Shown: positions 9,502 to 18,774, numbered from the stretch's first letter. The stretch: DNA of 64,000 nucleotides from Bacillus methanolicus MGA3 (GCF_000724485.1 NZ_CP007739.1:542843-606842), one strand, 5' to 3'. Numbers and translations are program-made. Notes: generated by a model not told the origin, from the sequence alone.

Positions 9502-10518
9502 ATGGAAATAAAGTGCAAAGAAATTGCGCGAGAAGTAAAGAAAATTCGTGTCCGGAAGTTTGAGGATAAGGATGTTGAAGTTGAAAATACATCTTTACTT
9601 GAGATGATTGGAAAAGGGAGGCAGGGGGCCGTTTTTAAAATCAATGAACAGGCATGTATGAAAGTGTACGGCGAGGTTGAAGATTGCGCCCGTGAATATT
9701 ACGCACTTTCTTTAGGAAAGAATACCGACCTTCTGCCAAAAGTGTACTGCAAAGGGAAAAATTTTATTGTGATGGAAATGGTATATGGAGTGGACCTGAG
9801 GGAGTATTTGCAGTCAAATCCGCTAACAAAGGAACTGTCTTATAAATTGATTCAAATGCTTATTACTTTTCAAAAGATCGGCTATGAACGGATTGATCAT
9901 CATAAGAGGCAAATTTATCTTCAGGAAGACGGTTCTTTAAAAGTAATTGATGTTGGAAGAACTGTTTGGCGCAATCGGACATATCCGTATCCAAGAAAAT
10001 TATTGCAAAGTCTCGGAACGGAATATAAAGCCTTGTTTTTGGAACATGTCAAGGAATTAGCACCGGAGCTGTATGATGAATGGCAGCATTATATGCATTT
10101 AGAAGAGATCTCAAGGCAGGTATATCAAAAACTTCAAGAAAAACAAAAAATTGATTTTGATACACTAAGAAAACAAACAGAAACCCTTTTAACAACATCA
10201 GATTCCAAGTTGCATTACAAAAAGCTTCTTGGTTTGGTACGTAAGGTCGTGAAAGAAGAAAGGGTGAGAGAGAGGATGAAATTACAAAAAAACAGCAATG
10301 AACTAAAACTGAAATATGATAAAAAAGAACAAAAAATGAAAAAGGAAAGAAAAGAACGAAAAATGAAAAATCATGAGAAAGACCTAACTGAAACTCGGGA
10401 AGATAAAAGTTTTGAAACAAATCAGAAGCCAAAGGAAAAAAAAGAAAGAGTGAAAATCTATATAGAAGATAGTGTGAAAGAACATTCCAATTACGCCCGG
10501 ATATACAACAAAAAATGA
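9502..10518 (+). CDS. YrzF-like serine/threonine kinase-related protein with charged tail
   Basis: A 338-residue protein whose first 200 residues resemble the small bacterial kinase-like protein YrzF. A glycine-rich loop (MIGKGRQGAVFKI), the beta-3 lysine in ACMKVY, and a catalytic-loop region around IDHHKRQIYLQEDGSLKVIDVGR are visible, with DVG in place of DFG and no classical HRD. Activity is therefore uncertain. From about residue 265 the tail is almost purely Lys, Glu, Arg and Asn, with low complexity, as seen in some spore-coat-associated proteins. The start is the ATG at 9502, 9 bases behind AGGAG; the TTG at 9493 is too close to that site. It is first in a cassette with a glycosyltransferase and a HipA-like kinase. 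Confidence 0.75.
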   Translation: MEIKCKEIAREVKKIRVRKFEDKDVEVENTSLLEMIGKGRQGAVFKINEQACMKVYGEVEDCAREYYALSLGKNTDLLPKVYCKGKNFIVMEMVYGVDLREYLQSNPLTKELSYKLIQMLITFQKIGYERIDHHKRQIYLQEDGSLKVIDVGRTVWRNRTYPYPRKLLQSLGTEYKALFLEHVKELAPELYDEWQHYMHLEEISRQVYQKLQEKQKIDFDTLRKQTETLLTTSDSKLHYKKLLGLVRKVVKEERVRERMKLQKNSNELKLKYDKKEQKMKKERKERKMKNHEKDLTETREDKSFETNQKPKEKKERVKIYIEDSVKEHSNYARIYNKK

Positions 10519-10557
10519 TCGAGAAAAGAACTAGTCAGAAAGGAAGTAAAGTGGAAG

Positions 10558-11652
10558 ATGAAGATTTTAGTTATTTGGCGACTGTTGACAGTTGGCGGAG
10601 TGAATGCCGGCTGGAGAAACCGGGCCGTCTATTTTAAAAAGCATGGAATCACGACAGAATTCCTTTACTGTAAGGACCTTGGCGGAATGCATATGGTAAA
10701 GGATATTGCGCCTGTATATTTGACGAAAGACAAAAAGGAAATTCACCGCATTATTAAAGAAAACCATTATGACGCAATTATCGTTGTCGATACAAGCCAG
10801 GCCTATAAATGGCTGGATGAGGCTGATTTTGAAGGTCCAATTATTATTGAAGCGCGCACTCCGGAAATTGTGAAATTAAAGCGGAACTTGAAAGGGAAGG
10901 AAAGGATTACACCACAAAAATTCATTGTTCCTTCCAAATACCAAAAGAGAGTTTTATCTATCTTAGTTGATCAGCCAACCCCTATTGAAGTGATTTACAA
11001 TGGTGTAGATACATCTTTTTTTCGGCCAAAAGCAATAAATGAAATCAAACTTGATTCAGTTTCTTCAATTCCGGCCAATAAAAAAATAGTGGCATATATC
11101 GGGAGATTGGATGCCCGAAAAAATTGGCGAATGCTTCTGAAAATCGCTAATCTTGTAAAGATGGAAAGAGAGGATATCGAATTTTGGATTATAGGGGGAG
11201 CCAACAGTGTAGACCGGGATCTTTTCGAAGAGGAATGGAAGAAACAGGAGCTAACAGATATTATAAAATGGTTTCCGACCATCCCTTATCAGGAAATGCC
11301 AAATGTTTATGCAAAAATTAAGGAATCAGGAGGCTGCACTATCGCGACCACTAGAGCAGAATCATTTGGAAATACATTTATTGAGGCGATGGCATGTGGA
11401 GTGCCGGTCATTGCACCGGACGTTTCATCTATACCTGAAATTGTAGTGCACGGTAAAACAGGCTACTTGTATCGTGAAGGGCATGTAAGAGGTGCGGCTA
11501 ATCAAATTTATGAGATCATTGATCGTCCACAAGTTTACGGGAAACTGTCAAGGGCTGCTAGAAATCGTGTCAAAAAAATGTTCTCCCTTTCTGCTTGCGC
11601 CGAAAAATATATAGAGCTGCTTCGGGAAGTCACGAAAGGGGATGACACATGA
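10558..11652 (+). CDS. Glycosyltransferase family 4 protein (CotSA-like)
   Basis: A 364-residue GT-B fold, retaining glycosyltransferase. The N-terminal half carries a Rossmann-like region, and the C-terminal half shows IPYQEMPNVYAKI and then AESFGNTFIEAMACGVPVIAP, which contains the E-x7-E nucleotide-sugar motif of family GT4. No signal peptide or membrane helix is present, so it acts in the cytoplasm. In size and organisation it resembles CotSA of the Bacillus spore coat, which sits next to the kinase-like CotS; here too its neighbours are kinase-like genes. The role in spore coat modification is inference. It begins 40 bases after the upstream gene, and its stop overlaps the next start as ATGA. 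Confidence 0.8.
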   Translation: MKILVIWRLLTVGGVNAGWRNRAVYFKKHGITTEFLYCKDLGGMHMVKDIAPVYLTKDKKEIHRIIKENHYDAIIVVDTSQAYKWLDEADFEGPIIIEARTPEIVKLKRNLKGKERITPQKFIVPSKYQKRVLSILVDQPTPIEVIYNGVDTSFFRPKAINEIKLDSVSSIPANKKIVAYIGRLDARKNWRMLLKIANLVKMEREDIEFWIIGGANSVDRDLFEEEWKKQELTDIIKWFPTIPYQEMPNVYAKIKESGGCTIATTRAESFGNTFIEAMACGVPVIAPDVSSIPEIVVHGKTGYLYREGHVRGAANQIYEIIDRPQVYGKLSRAARNRVKKMFSLSACAEKYIELLREVTKGDDT

Positions 11653-12437
11653 ACCCTGTTAATTACATTCATCTTTTTGAAAGCAAAACAAACAATGCTC
11701 ATTTGATTACTTTTGATAATGGTGTGGATTATGTTGTAAAGCTTTATAAAGCAAAAGAAGATAAAGCTCTGATTAATGAATGGTTTGCTTACTGTATTGC
11801 CCGTTTTATGGGGCTGCCGGTTCCGTATTCATATTTGGTAGAAATGCCTGAAATGTTCATTGAAACGATACCGAATATTAAGGATCTTCAATACACATCC
11901 ATGCAATTCGCTAGCAAATATATAAATGATAGTGTAAATGCACATGAAGCAAACATCCAAAATATTATCAATCATTGCGACCTTGCAAAAATCATCGTAT
12001 TTGATTATTGGTTATGCAATACAGATCGAACAAGGAAAAATGTGCTGTTGCAAGAAAAAACACCTGGGAGCTATTATCTATGGGTAATCGATCATGCAGA
12101 AATTCTCAGTTCATTTTGCTGGACGACGAATGATCTCGAGCATCTTCCCCAAAAAATTATAAAAAGTGCAACCCATGAAATGATGGCTAAATATATCACG
12201 GATGAAAAAGAACTAAAGCAACAAGTCAAAATAATCCAATCAATTCCCACGCAGCTTCTTGAAGAAATCCTTTCGTTTGTACCTAATGATTGGAATATAT
12301 CGGATGAAGAAAAATGTGAATTAATAAAAACTCTAAATTTCAGGCGGTATAAAATTCTTCCATTGTTAATCGGTAAATTTATTAAAAGAGTATATCGTCC
12401 AATTCACAGTCCAAGCCCTAACGATAGAAAAACTTAA
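11649..12437 (+). CDS. HipA-like kinase domain protein
   Basis: A 262-residue protein of the HipA-like kinase fold. The diagnostic segment is FDYWLCNTDRTRKNVLL near residue 120, corresponding to the N-x-D-R...N catalytic loop, followed by WVIDHAEIL, the metal-binding Asp equivalent. The N-terminus (TNNAHLITFDNGVDYVVKLYKAKED) provides the ATP-binding beta sheet and lysine. Unlike true HipA toxins it lacks the HipB antitoxin partner and the N-terminal HipA extension, so it is not a persistence module. It overlaps the glycosyltransferase stop by four bases and ends the operon at a terminator. The target is unknown. Confidence 0.75.
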   Translation: MNPVNYIHLFESKTNNAHLITFDNGVDYVVKLYKAKEDKALINEWFAYCIARFMGLPVPYSYLVEMPEMFIETIPNIKDLQYTSMQFASKYINDSVNAHEANIQNIINHCDLAKIIVFDYWLCNTDRTRKNVLLQEKTPGSYYLWVIDHAEILSSFCWTTNDLEHLPQKIIKSATHEMMAKYITDEKELKQQVKIIQSIPTQLLEEILSFVPNDWNISDEEKCELIKTLNFRRYKILPLLIGKFIKRVYRPIHSPSPNDRKT

Positions 12438-12472
12438 ACTCTATTCATCTTAATAGAGTTTAGGTTTTTTTT
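12428..12472 (+). terminator. Rho-independent terminator after kinase/glycosyltransferase cassette
   Basis: AAACTTAAACTCTATT pairs with AATAGAGTTTAGGTTT around a six-base loop, followed by eight T. The stop codon of the HipA-like gene lies inside the left arm. Confidence 0.9.
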
Positions 12473-12702
12473 GGAATGTATAATTTTATTATCTTAATTA
12501 TTATTCATTTTTAAGAATTTTCCTATTTTTTTAAAGGGAAATTTACGCTTTAAAATTATCGTTCTATAAAGTTTTTTCTTTCGTCATATTGCATGAATAC
12601 CCTTTCAAAGGTATAATTATTTCATGTCAAAATATGCGGAAAATTTAAAACATGGAATTCTTTTTTCGTTAAAATTTATTTAAATTAAAAGGGGGTCAAA
12701 AG

Positions 12703-13527
12703 ATGAAAAAGTTTTCGATTCTTACGTTCTTTTTAATTCTTTCTCTTATTTTATCAGCTTGCGGTACAAGCCAGTCTGACAAGGAAAAAAATACCACCAG
12801 CAGTTCGGGAAATGAAAAGAAAAAATTGAAAGTTGCCACTGATGCGAACTATGCACCTTTTGAATATATGGATAAAGGTGAAATTGTCGGTTTTGATGTT
12901 GATTTTGTAAAGGCGGTGGCAAAAGAAGCAGGATATGATGTTGATATTGTGAACGTAGGATGGGATCCTTTATTTGTTGAAATTAAGGACAAAATCTCTG
13001 ACTTAGGGATGTCTGCTATTACCATTAATGATGAACGTAAACAAACGTATGATTTTTCTGTTCCTTACTTTTTATCGACCAACAAGATTTTAGTTCCTAA
13101 AGGCAGTGATATTAAAAGTGCAGCTGATTTGAAAGATAAAGTAGTAGCTGTTCAAAACGGCACGACAGGACAGGAAGCGATAGAAAAGCTTCTTGGTAAA
13201 AATAACAAAAATATCAAGAAATTTGAAAATAACAATCTGGCAATCATGGAATTGACTAGCGGCGGAGCTGATGCAGTGGTGGCTGATAATACAGTAGTAG
13301 AAGAATATGCGAAAAATAACCCTGACAAAAAGCTGGTCGTAATAGAAGATGAAAACAGTTTTGCAAAAGAATATTACGGTCTAATGTTCCCGAAAGGCAG
13401 CAAACTCAAAGCCGAATTTGATGCTGCAATTAACAAAATCTTTGAAAATGGTACTTATGCAAAAATTTATAAAAAATGGTTTGGTACAGAGCCTGATATA
13501 GAAACTTTGAAAAAACAGCAGCAATAA
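12703..13527 (+). CDS. Amino-acid ABC transporter substrate-binding lipoprotein
   Basis: A 274-residue family-3 solute-binding protein that catches a polar or basic amino acid outside the membrane. The signal peptide ends in the lipobox LSAC (Cys about residue 20), so it is lipid-anchored. Mature domain features include VATDANYAPFEYMDKGEIVGFDVDF, the classic start of lobe I, and the NGTTGQEA segment. It resembles the Geobacillus arginine/lysine/histidine binding protein ArtJ, but specificity is inferred. A hairpin at 13538-13579 separates it from the permease, which would give more binding protein than permease. No ATPase gene follows the permease. Confidence 0.9.
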   Translation: MKKFSILTFFLILSLILSACGTSQSDKEKNTTSSSGNEKKKLKVATDANYAPFEYMDKGEIVGFDVDFVKAVAKEAGYDVDIVNVGWDPLFVEIKDKISDLGMSAITINDERKQTYDFSVPYFLSTNKILVPKGSDIKSAADLKDKVVAVQNGTTGQEAIEKLLGKNNKNIKKFENNNLAIMELTSGGADAVVADNTVVEEYAKNNPDKKLVVIEDENSFAKEYYGLMFPKGSKLKAEFDAAINKIFENGTYAKIYKKWFGTEPDIETLKKQQQ

Positions 13528-13537
13528 TTTCTAACTG

Positions 13538-13579
13538 AAAAATTGCGTAACCATCGTTTGAATAGTGTTACGCAATTTT
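13538..13579 (+). terminator. Intra-operon hairpin / attenuator
   Basis: AAAATTGCGTAAC pairs with GTTACGCAATTTT across a 15-base loop. It lies between the binding-protein and permease genes and is likely to act as a leaky terminator or 3' mRNA stabiliser. Confidence 0.7.
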
Positions 13580-13602
13580 CGGTTTAATAGGGGGATTCAT
13601 CA

Positions 13603-14259
13603 ATGGATTTTCGACTAGATATTTTAATTGATTATGCTCCCTTTTTTTGGAAGGGGACGTTGCTGACAATTGGCTTGTCGATAGCAGGGATATTGATTGG
13701 AACGGTTTTAGGATTACTTATTGGACTAGGAAAAATGGTTAGAAATAAGTTTATAGCTTTTCCGTTTGAATGCTATATTACGTTTTTTCGGGGCACGCCT
13801 CTTTTTGTTCAAATTTTGATTATTCATTTTGGTGTTGTTCCGCTGTTTAATGGAGAAACGAACGGAATTATTGCTACTATTATCGCCCTTTCATTAAATT
13901 CTGCAGCCTATATTGCTGAAATATTCCGGGCTGGAATCCAATCCATTGACAAGGGGCAAATGGAAGCGGCCCGTTCCTTAGGAATGAGCCATGTTCAAGC
14001 AATGAGATTTGCTATTTTACCTCAGGCATTTAAACGAATGATCCCACCGCTTGGAAACGAGTTTGTTGTCCTTATTAAAGAATCTTCCCTTGCGGCCATT
14101 GTTGCAGCTCCGGAACTAATGTACTGGGCTCGTGCCATGCAAGGACAGTATTATCGTGTGTGGGAACCTTTGCTTACTGCAGCACTAATATATTTGGTGT
14201 TGACACTAACTTTAAGCTTCTTGTTAAGTCTTCTTGAAAGAAGGTTGGCTACAGAATAG
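13603..14259 (+). CDS. Amino-acid ABC transporter permease (HisM/ArtQ type)
   Basis: A 218-residue inner-membrane permease with about five membrane helices. The EAA loop that docks to the ATPase is present as EAARSLGMSHVQAMRFAILPQAFKRMIPPLGNEF near residue 125. The size fits the His/Glu/Gln/Arg permease family. It forms a homodimer in related systems, so a single permease gene is enough. It must rely on an ATPase encoded elsewhere, because the 390 bases downstream hold no reading frame. Confidence 0.92.
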   Translation: MDFRLDILIDYAPFFWKGTLLTIGLSIAGILIGTVLGLLIGLGKMVRNKFIAFPFECYITFFRGTPLFVQILIIHFGVVPLFNGETNGIIATIIALSLNSAAYIAEIFRAGIQSIDKGQMEAARSLGMSHVQAMRFAILPQAFKRMIPPLGNEFVVLIKESSLAAIVAAPELMYWARAMQGQYYRVWEPLLTAALIYLVLTLTLSFLLSLLERRLATE

Positions 14260-14649
14260 TTCGAGTGAAAAATTTATGATAATCGATTTAGAAATAAAGA
14301 AGTTATCGCGGTTAAATCAAAAAATCGCGTTAAAGAAAAACAATTAAAGTAAAATGAAAAGCAATCGAAGTTAAACGAAAGAATTCGTGATTGACCGATT
14401 TCGGCACGATTTGAAGCTGCACAAATCTCAGAGATTGTGCAGTTTTTTTACATTTTAAATCAATCAATTACATATTTTAGCTGAAATTTTACACCATGAC
14501 AAAAATTTGTATTATAAATGAAAGCAACTTGAAACTTTTTGCAAAAGTATGTCTGCTAGAATAATATGGATAGATACAGGAAAGTTAAAATATTAATAGA
14601 ATACGATATGTAAGAGATATTGATTAAATATATAGGTCGGGGGATAAAC
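14260..14649. other. Intergenic region with ATCGCGG-motif degenerate repeats and a terminator
   Basis: The expected ATPase gene is absent. The first 140 bases hold degenerate repeats of the type ATCGCGGTTAAA and ATCGCGTTAAAG. A terminator is at 14417-14449. A plausible sigma-A promoter, TTTACA (14488-14493) and TATTAT (14510-14515) with a 16-base spacer, would serve the dynamin-like gene. Confidence 0.5.
14417..14449 (+). terminator. Rho-independent terminator
   Basis: CTGCACAA pairs with TTGTGCAG (with an extended inner ATCTC/GAGAT pairing) and is followed by seven T. It ends the amino-acid transporter transcript. Confidence 0.85.
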
Positions 14650-17400
14650 ATGACGTTAGAGAATCAACTGATCAATAAAACATTTTATGAAACATTTATG
14701 GAAGCGGATGAAAAAAATCCAGTTCGTGTGCTCGGAGAAGCTTTCCTTGCCGGGCATAAAGATGAGACAGTGGATCTTTCTGCGATCCGTTTTGCCCAAG
14801 GGGAAGTATATTTTCATAACAAAGATTATGAAGCAGCTATTTTCAAATGGGAAAACACTCATAATGATTTAGAACCGTGGGCAAAGAAAAATATTGCGGA
14901 TTGTTATTATGAACTTGGGCAATTATCGACAGCTGAAGAAATTTATAAATCGATTGATACGGAAAGCAGTGTTCTACAATCTGAAGCTATACTGCAATTA
15001 TTTTCACTTTATATAGACCAAGGCAGGCTTGAAAAAGCTGATCAAGTAATTAAAAAAGCAGTTTCCTTTAATCCGGACTATCCGAATGTTACTGACATTG
15101 CCCGTGCCTTTTTCGAAAAACACAAGGATTGGAAGAGCGCAATTGAACTGGCCGTAAATGAAGCGATCCGAACCGAGTCTCATCACTGGTTTGATATTTT
15201 AAAAACTTATGCAGAACAAGGATTAACAAAAACTTTTGCGCCTCATTATTTTTCAAAATGCTTAGTCGTTTTATATGAAGTGGATAAGGCAAGATTTGAA
15301 CAGATGGTTTTGGCATTATGGAATAGTTACAGAACGGAGAGTTCATATTTTTCATGGCTTAGGGAATTTAATCACCTTTTCTTAAATCTGGATGCAAACC
15401 GGGAGCAATCTTGGAAAGAGCTGTCAGCACTTTATCAGGAAACTTATTTTGAATTGATTGATGGAAAGTACTTAATGAGAGAACTGGCGGAGATTATACC
15501 AAACCTTTTAACAAATTGGATCAAAATTGCCGATCGTTCTTATGCTTTATTTGCTTCTGCAGCGGTATTGGCTTGGAGTGAGAAGTTTCCATCCAGTATG
15601 AGTACAGAAGTTATTAATGATGCTGAAAATCTTATTTTCCATTCCCGTAATGAGACTGACGGTTTGGAATATAGCCTCACTTTATTCGATTCCATCGTAA
15701 AATGGGCAGAAGCGCAACATGTAGAACCAGGTCACCGCTTCAAATGGATCATCCGAGAATTGCTTGATTTTCAAACACATCATTTATTTGTAGCAGGATC
15801 TTCTGGAAATGGAAAGTCTGCTTTTATCAATTCGGTCCTCGGAGAAAATATCCTAACTGCTCCGACATCATCCGTCATTGTATTTAAGGGCCATGACGAG
15901 ACAGAGATTAGAAAAATATCTGATACAGTATTAACGGCTGTTTCAAGTTTCCATGAGTTTCAGGAGTTAGTTGAGAGACGACAAAATAAAGCTTTTGACA
16001 ATGCGATTTTCGAGTTTTCCCTTCCGTCGCCAATTTTGCAGGAAAACAGGCTTGCTCTTATTGATACGCCGGGATTTAACGGTCGCAATCGGATTGAAAG
16101 TGAAGCGTTGAAATATCTGCATTTCGCCGACAGTTTATTATTTGTTCTTGATGCAAACGATCCTTTTACCGAAAAAGAACAAGAAATCTTAATGCAAATT
16201 AGGGAATACGCACCTAATCTTCCAATTCATTTTCTAATCAATAAAATCGATGAAATTTATGATGAACATGAAGCCTCCAGGATTGTTGATGACACTCGTT
16301 CGAGAGTTCGGGCATTTCTTCCGCAGGCTCATGTGTTTGCTTATTCATCCCAATTAAGAAGCAGAAAACAACAAAATGACCTGGCAGAGTTTTTGAAAAA
16401 TTTGAACCGACAAATTACAGAAGATGATCGAATTGAAAAAATGTTAATTTTTATTCGGAAATTAATCAGTCATTTATTGGATAAACGGGCAGAAATGGAA
16501 AACAGCCTAGCTGAATCGATTAAATGGAATGAAGAAATGGCCACAAAACTAAGTGGAGCAATCAATCAATTAACTGATTTGGAAAAAGAGAAAGCACGAA
16601 TTATTACGAGAACGTTCCGTAAAGTTATGGAGGAAATCAGTTCAGATCTAATGGAAAATATTCCAAAAATTTTACGAGACAGTTCGGATATGATTAAAGA
16701 AGACAGTGATTTCCGTAAAATTCATCTTGAATTGAATGATGAGATGAACCGGAGAGTGCATGCTTATGTAAATGATAAAGTCTTGCCTAAGTTTTACCGT
16801 TCACTTCAGGAATGGATATTAACGGCAAATGATGAATTAAATTACTGCCAATCTTTTCTGGATGAAATAAGCGAAGGGTTTAATGCGATGTACGGGGAAG
16901 AACGGCTTAAGCTGAATTGCGATTTTAAAGTGCTTGATGACTGGCGCCGGGATGCAGACCGGATGACAAGCGGTGTACAAATTGATAAGGTGAATATTTT
17001 TCTCCGCCGCACCCCGTATCAAATATTATTAAAAGGTGCAGGCAGGTTGTTGGGAGCATTTCCGCAAAACAATGCGATATTGTATAACAAATACAAGCAG
17101 TTTGTTGAAAATGAGGATTATTTTGATGTTACCAAATCAATTATAAGCAAGTTGCTTATGCAATTTGAATTGTTTGAAAAATCACTGGAACGGGATATTT
17201 CGATTTTCTTCAGAAACCCGTTTGCCGTATTGAATCAACTGGTAGAAGAAACCCAAAAGGAAATCAAGGAAAAAGAAGAAGAGCTGGAGAAAATGAGAGC
17301 CAATCCGGAAACGTACCGCGATCCTTTAACACTTTTTGAAGTAAAACTCCGCCAATATGAGTGGATCATGATTTCCGCAAAAGGAGTTCTTCAAGTCTAA
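14650..17400 (+). CDS. Large TPR-dynamin-like GTPase
   Basis: A 916-residue protein with two parts. Residues 1 to about 200 form tetratricopeptide-like helix pairs (for example FAQGEVYFHNKDYEAAIFKWE and ADCYYELGQLSTAEEIYKSI). A helical linker leads to a GTPase domain with P-loop GSSGNGKS near residue 382, G3 DTPGF near 472 and G4 NKID near 530. The C-terminal 300 residues are predicted helical with coiled-coil segments, as in bacterial dynamin-like proteins that remodel membranes. The start is the ATG at 14650 behind GGGGGA, not the earlier TTG. It is monocistronic. Whether it acts in membrane repair, division or phage tolerance cannot be told from sequence. Confidence 0.8.
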   Translation: MTLENQLINKTFYETFMEADEKNPVRVLGEAFLAGHKDETVDLSAIRFAQGEVYFHNKDYEAAIFKWENTHNDLEPWAKKNIADCYYELGQLSTAEEIYKSIDTESSVLQSEAILQLFSLYIDQGRLEKADQVIKKAVSFNPDYPNVTDIARAFFEKHKDWKSAIELAVNEAIRTESHHWFDILKTYAEQGLTKTFAPHYFSKCLVVLYEVDKARFEQMVLALWNSYRTESSYFSWLREFNHLFLNLDANREQSWKELSALYQETYFELIDGKYLMRELAEIIPNLLTNWIKIADRSYALFASAAVLAWSEKFPSSMSTEVINDAENLIFHSRNETDGLEYSLTLFDSIVKWAEAQHVEPGHRFKWIIRELLDFQTHHLFVAGSSGNGKSAFINSVLGENILTAPTSSVIVFKGHDETEIRKISDTVLTAVSSFHEFQELVERRQNKAFDNAIFEFSLPSPILQENRLALIDTPGFNGRNRIESEALKYLHFADSLLFVLDANDPFTEKEQEILMQIREYAPNLPIHFLINKIDEIYDEHEASRIVDDTRSRVRAFLPQAHVFAYSSQLRSRKQQNDLAEFLKNLNRQITEDDRIEKMLIFIRKLISHLLDKRAEMENSLAESIKWNEEMATKLSGAINQLTDLEKEKARIITRTFRKVMEEISSDLMENIPKILRDSSDMIKEDSDFRKIHLELNDEMNRRVHAYVNDKVLPKFYRSLQEWILTANDELNYCQSFLDEISEGFNAMYGEERLKLNCDFKVLDDWRRDADRMTSGVQIDKVNIFLRRTPYQILLKGAGRLLGAFPQNNAILYNKYKQFVENEDYFDVTKSIISKLLMQFELFEKSLERDISIFFRNPFAVLNQLVEETQKEIKEKEEELEKMRANPETYRDPLTLFEVKLRQYEWIMISAKGVLQV

Positions 17401-17420
17401 AGAGAATTATTAGAAGACGA

Positions 17421-17448
17421 ATCGGTCCAATGAGGCCGATTTTTTTTG
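17421..17448 (+). terminator. Rho-independent terminator
   Basis: AATCGGTC pairs with GGCCGATT over a six-base loop, followed by eight T, directly behind the dynamin-like gene. Confidence 0.85.
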
Positions 17449-17556
17449 ATATGAAAATGTTTTAAAACGATGAAACATATCAGTTACATTGCTAACACTG
17501 GCAAATTTCATTAAACTGTATTGCATAAAGGCTTATATAGTTGGAGCGAATTTAGA

Positions 17557-18315
17557 ATGGAAAATCAAACGAGAAATCAATATAAAGTAATGGAGCTTTG
17601 TCTTTTGGCTGGAAAAATTATGCTTCAGAGCGGAGCAGAAACGTATCGGGTTGAAGATACAATGATGAGAATTGCTTCTTCTTTTGGCATTCAAGAATCC
17701 CACAGTTACGTAACACCGACAGGGATTATTTTTTCAATTGAAGGGGAACCGCCAAAAACAAAACTCATTAGAGTGACTGAAAGAACGACTGACTTGGTAA
17801 AAGTAGCCAAGGTTAATAGCATATCAAGAAAAATTAGCAGCGAGGAATTAACGCTTGATGAGGCATATGAATCTCTGAAAAAAATTGAATTCTCCAGCCA
17901 TTATTATCCTTTTTGGATGCAAGTAGTCGCTGCCGCTGTTGCAAGCGGCTGTTTTTTAATTATGTTTAAAGGAGAATGGCGGGACTTTATTCCTGCTATG
18001 TTTGCCGGCGGCTTTGGTTTGATAAGTGTCACATATTTTCATCGAATTGTACCGATTAAATTTTTCGCTGAATTTCTCGCTGCATTTATTATCGGTTTGC
18101 TGTCTTTTCTGTTTATAAAAATGGGGTTTGGATTTCAGCTTGATAAAATTATTATTGGTTCAGTCATGCCTCTCGTTCCGGGTCTTTTGATCACGAATGC
18201 TGTCAGAGATTTAATGGCAGGCCACTTAGTTTCCGGCTTGTCAAAAGGAGCCGAAGCGTTTTTAACCGCTTTTGCAATAGGGTCAGGAATAGCGGTTGTT
18301 TTATCATTTATGTAG
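17557..18315 (+). CDS. Threonine/serine exporter, ThrE N-terminal domain (YjjP type)
   Basis: A 252-residue protein matching the ThrE_1 (PF06738) family. It has a cytosolic N-terminal portion containing MLQSGAETYRVEDTMMRI, the characteristic family motif, followed by about five membrane helices. Together with the next gene it forms a split version of Corynebacterium ThrE, which exports threonine and serine. The start is the ATG at 17557 behind TTGGAGCG; the upstream TTG at 17521 lacks a ribosome binding site. The partner begins 18 bases after its stop. Confidence 0.88.
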   Translation: MENQTRNQYKVMELCLLAGKIMLQSGAETYRVEDTMMRIASSFGIQESHSYVTPTGIIFSIEGEPPKTKLIRVTERTTDLVKVAKVNSISRKISSEELTLDEAYESLKKIEFSSHYYPFWMQVVAAAVASGCFLIMFKGEWRDFIPAMFAGGFGLISVTYFHRIVPIKFFAEFLAAFIIGLLSFLFIKMGFGFQLDKIIIGSVMPLVPGLLITNAVRDLMAGHLVSGLSKGAEAFLTAFAIGSGIAVVLSFM

Positions 18316-18333
18316 AAATGGAGAGGAGGCAAA

Positions 18334-18774
18334 ATGGTTATTATCGAACAGCTAGTTACTAGTTTTATTGCTTCTGCGGGCTTTGGAATTATCTTTAATG
18401 CTCCAAAACGATCTCTTGTAAAATGTGGCCTTATCGGTATGAGTGGTTGGATCATTTATTTTTTAATAGAAGCCAGTGGTTTTGATCCGGCAGCAGCAAC
18501 TTTGGCCGCATCGTTTTTCATTGCGGTGATCAGCCAGGTTTTCGCAAAAATTTATAAGACACCGATCATTATTTTCAGTGTAGCCGGAATTATTCCATTA
18601 GTACCTGGTGGAATGGCATATGATGCAATGAGAAATTTCGTTGAAAATGATTATAATACTGCCATCACTCTCGTTGCAAAGGCTACGATGATTTCCGGTT
18701 CAATTGCTATGGGGCTTATGTTTTCCGAAGTAATAAACCAGTTGATAAGGAAATTGAAGCTGAAATATGATTAA
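18334..18774 (+). CDS. Threonine/serine exporter, ThrE C-terminal domain (YjjB type)
   Basis: A 146-residue membrane protein of the ThrE_2 (PF12821) family with about four helices and the segment IPLVPGGMAYDAM, which mirrors MPLVPGLLITNAVRD in the partner gene. This internal similarity is known for the two halves of the ThrE family. GAGAGGAGG precedes the ATG. It ends at a strong terminator. Confidence 0.88.
   Translation: MVIIEQLVTSFIASAGFGIIFNAPKRSLVKCGLIGMSGWIIYFLIEASGFDPAAATLAASFFIAVISQVFAKIYKTPIIIFSVAGIIPLVPGGMAYDAMRNFVENDYNTAITLVAKATMISGSIAMGLMFSEVINQLIRKLKLKYD

Noticed and set aside
11649..12437. HipA-like gene as a HipBA toxin-antitoxin module.
   Set aside because: No HipB-type helix-turn-helix gene is adjacent and the gene is coupled to a glycosyltransferase instead.
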